NCBI GenBank assembly: GCA_955651735.1
Contig: CATPAM010000523.1
Coordinates: forward strand, 1 to 8,231
Source of the DNA: Candidatus Acidiferrales bacterium
GTDB lineage: Bacteria > Acidobacteriota > Terriglobia > Acidiferrales > UBA7541
Length of the DNA stretch: 8,231 bases
Direction of reading: 5' to 3'
Shown: in pieces, positions 7,315 through 8,231 of the stretch
Position numbering within the stretch: position 1 is the stretch's first letter
Layout: every line of letters begins with the position of its first letter
The notes under the pieces: generated by a model
Told to the model about the DNA's origin: nothing
What the model saw: only the letters and a program-made list of their open reading frames with translations
The model's database searches: none
Translations under genes and position numbers: made by a program

Positions 7315-7505
7315 GCAGGGAGCGCCGCAGACGAAGTGTTACGCCGGCAATTTTGCGCGGCCCAGTGTGTACCCTTTGCTTCGTTCCAGCCAGAAAATTC
7401 TGCGTTCGTCCGCGAAGCACCCTTGGGCATTGTCTGCAGAGCTGCTCTCCCGTAAATCGGTGCTATGAATAAACTGGCCAACAACCAGAGCACATCTGGC
7501 CCCAT
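7311..7505 (-). CDS. Doubtful 64-aa small ORF overlapping the nucleoside hydrolase start
   Basis: This minus-strand frame begins MGPDVLWLLASLFIAPIYGR, which could form one hydrophobic helix, and continues with a polar tail. Its TGA overlaps the nucleoside hydrolase ATG by four bases (ATGA). Against it: no Shine-Dalgarno before the ATG, ordinary third-position composition, no recognisable family, and another frame of the same DNA reads equally well at its C-terminal end. It is listed only because of the stop/start overlap. Confidence 0.18.
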   Translation of the reverse strand: MGPDVLWLLASLFIAPIYGRAALQTMPKGASRTNAEFSGWNEAKGTHWAAQNCRRNTSSAALPA

Positions 7506-7580
7506 CCAGTATTCGCTGGGGTATTTGGATTTCACTTGCCTCGCCACACCGTAGCTAGCTCTCTCGCACCAAAAATGTTC
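7315..7580. other. Upstream intergenic region of the minus-strand block
   Basis: About 270 bases separate the nucleoside hydrolase start from the tRNA fragment. Apart from the doubtful small ORF, no gene is evident. The promoter of the minus-strand gene block should lie here, but I could not find a convincing -35/-10 pair on that strand. Two weak short inverted repeats (CCAGA/TCTGG at 7485-7499 and an 8-base palindrome AGCTAGCT at 7553-7560) are present. Confidence 0.4.
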
Positions 7581-7586
7581 TAAAAT
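7581..7586 (+). promoter_or_regulatory. Possible -10 element of the tRNA-Arg gene
   Basis: TAAAAT lies 16 bases before the first tRNA base, the position expected for a -10 box of a tRNA promoter. No good -35 hexamer is seen 16-18 bases further upstream, so this is tentative. Confidence 0.3.
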
Positions 7587-7601
7587 CAGGGTAGTAGCAG
7601 C

Positions 7602-7640
7602 GCGCCCGTAGCTCAGTTGGATAGAGCGTCTGCCTTCTAA
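7602..7640 (+). tRNA. Truncated tRNA-Arg(UCU): 5' half only
   Basis: The bases match a bacterial tRNA-Arg 5' half closely. They give acceptor strand GCGCCCG (7602-7608), linker TA, D stem GCTC, D loop AGTTGGATA and GAGC (7611-7627), G26, the anticodon 5' strand TCTGC (7629-7633) and the loop CTTCTAA (7634-7640) with anticodon TCT at 7636-7638. The required 3' strand GCAGA, T arm and acceptor strand CGGGCGC do not follow; the next bases are CAAAGAAAGC. I did not find the missing 3' half in the remaining 590 bases. The break falls exactly at the end of the anticodon loop, a usual crossover site for tRNA-targeting integrases and the insertion site of bacterial tRNA introns. As it stands it cannot give a functional tRNA unless it is spliced. 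Confidence 0.8.
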
Positions 7641-7645
7641 CAAAG

Positions 7646-7668
7646 AAAGCATAAGTCCTAAATGCTTT
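7646..7668. repeat. Inverted repeat just after the broken tRNA
   Basis: AAAGCAT (7646-7652) and ATGCTTT (7662-7668) form a perfect 7-bp inverted repeat around a 9-base loop, starting five bases after the tRNA sequence ends. It has no T-run and is not a standard terminator. It could be a recombinase core-type site or chance. Confidence 0.45.
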
Positions 7669-7714
7669 GCTGAGCGTCGCTTACAGGCTCTCTCTCCCGA
7701 AAATCTCGCCCCCA

Positions 7715-7736
7715 GTTGTACCGAAGTTGTGCCGAA
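7715..7736 (+). repeat. Tandem 11-bp direct repeat
   Basis: GTTGTACCGAA (7715-7725) is followed at once by GTTGTGCCGAA (7726-7736), with 10 of 11 bases identical. It lies in the unassigned region next to the tRNA break. Short adjacent repeats of this sort occur as recombinase arm sites, but this is only a possibility. Confidence 0.4.
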
Positions 7737-7918
7737 TTCACTGCGTTGCCTCGGCTACGAGAAGGTCTGCTCATTACGTGTCTCGTCTCCTTACAGCATA
7801 AGTGTCCCAGTGACGCCCGTGCGCTGTCCTGTCAAGATCCCACGATGCCGTTTCTGGCCAGTGACGGGCACTTGATTACGCGACCACACGTCCACTGGCA
7901 TGTTGATTGGAGCGCAAC

Positions 7919-8167
7919 GTGAGTAACGCTGAAAAAACTATTCGTATCTCGGCGCGACTATCGGATCGACACCCGCCCGGCGCGCAGGTAAATAGCACGC
8001 CGACAATGCAATCGCGACGATACGACGATGGCAGCCAGGAGGCGCGTTGCGGTGTCACACATTCCTGTGTCTCCGCATCGAACCGGGCGACATCAGCATG
8101 GAAAAACCTGTCCCCTTGGCTTCTTGCCAGTCCGTCAGGGGCATTTGTGCCAGCGTCGAAGCCATAA
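7919..8167 (+). CDS. Weak candidate: 82-aa hypothetical protein
   Basis: A GTG at 7919 has GGAG six bases upstream, a good Shine-Dalgarno spacing. The first residues (VSNAEKTIRISARLSD) resemble the N-terminal strand of ribbon-helix-helix DNA-binding proteins, but the rest does not continue as that fold. Codon use is mixed, with several rare-looking CGA, CTA and GTA codons. The opposite strand is also open over most of this stretch. It may be a real small gene, a frameshifted relic, or chance. Confidence 0.25.
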   Translation: MSNAEKTIRISARLSDRHPPGAQVNSTPTMQSRRYDDGSQEARCGVTHSCVSASNRATSAWKNLSPWLLASPSGAFVPASKP

Positions 8168-8231
8168 CTGCAACTCACTCCGAACGGCCCAAGGCTTAAG
8201 CAAGGCTCCATCCCTATTGACACATATAGAT

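Larger units (their letters stand above)
7641..8231. other. Mostly unassigned region downstream of the broken tRNA
   Basis: No recognisable gene family is found in these 590 bases. Frames are short on both strands and composition is less GC-rich than in the genes to the left. The region holds the inverted repeat, the tandem repeat, and separate direct copies of GCATAAGT (7649-7656 and 7796-7803) and CTTACAG (7680-7686 and 7790-7796). A 38-aa minus-strand ORF (7774-7658) has AAGGAG twelve bases before its ATG and an Arg-rich product, but nothing identifies it. The region looks like decayed or foreign DNA, for example the end of an integrated element. Confidence 0.45.

Noticed and set aside
7009..7468. 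Two overlapping forward ORFs of 148 and 102 aa opposite the nucleoside hydrolase start
   Set aside because: Most of each is antisense to the hydrolase, whose family motifs are clear; no recognisable domains and no ribosome-binding sites.
7485..7520. Short hairpins CCAGA/TCTGG and CCAG/CTGG
   Set aside because: Stems of 4-5 bp without T-runs are expected by chance in this composition.
7876..8223. Minus-strand ORF of 115 aa in the right-hand region
   Set aside because: No recognisable motif, no clear start signal, and it covers the same DNA as the slightly better supported forward ORF from 7919.
7641..8231. Group I intron in the tRNA anticodon loop
   Set aside because: A possible P1-like pairing exists, but I found neither the conserved P7/P3 core nor a downstream 3' exon; kept only as an alternative in the findings.

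Overview
The window looks like a piece of a free-living, Gram-negative-type bacterial chromosome with moderately high GC. The mix of genes (an exported S9 peptidase, a DUF4126 membrane protein, and a twin-arginine-exported xylose-isomerase-like TIM barrel) resembles soil Acidobacteriota. That assignment is an inference from gene style; there is no marker gene here.

Layout. Positions 1-95 probably hold the last codons of an unidentified upstream gene. An exported S9-family prolyl-oligopeptidase-type peptidase follows on the + strand (95-2245). It converges, across only 13 bp, with a compact minus-strand block. In transcription order the block is: nucleoside hydrolase (7314-6349), HIT-family protein (6311-5853), UDP-glucose 4-epimerase GalE (5735-4749), a Tat-signal IolE-like TIM-barrel protein (4693-3728), a second, cytoplasmic TIM-barrel sugar isomerase/epimerase-like protein (3731-2844), and a DUF4126 membrane protein (2840-2259). 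The two TIM-barrel genes share a 4-bp ATGA stop/start overlap, and the DUF4126 gene starts 3 bp after the second one. The last three genes are therefore very likely co-translated. The 117-bp gap before galE is the most likely place for an internal promoter.

The right end (about 7315-8231) is largely without convincing genes. Its main landmark is the 5' half of a tRNA-Arg(UCU) gene at 7602-7640. This half is intact through the anticodon loop, but the expected 3' half does not follow. An inverted repeat, short direct repeats and weak ORFs lie downstream. This is what an integration or excision scar, or an undetected intron, in a tRNA gene would look like.

Function. The minus-strand block has a loose sugar and nucleotide theme: ribose release from nucleosides, nucleotidyl hydrolysis or transfer, UDP-galactose/UDP-glucose interconversion, and two putative sugar isomerases/epimerases or dehydratases. 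Nothing in it amounts to a clearly new system. The broken tRNA junction and the coupled Tat/cytosolic TIM-barrel pair are the points most worth checking.
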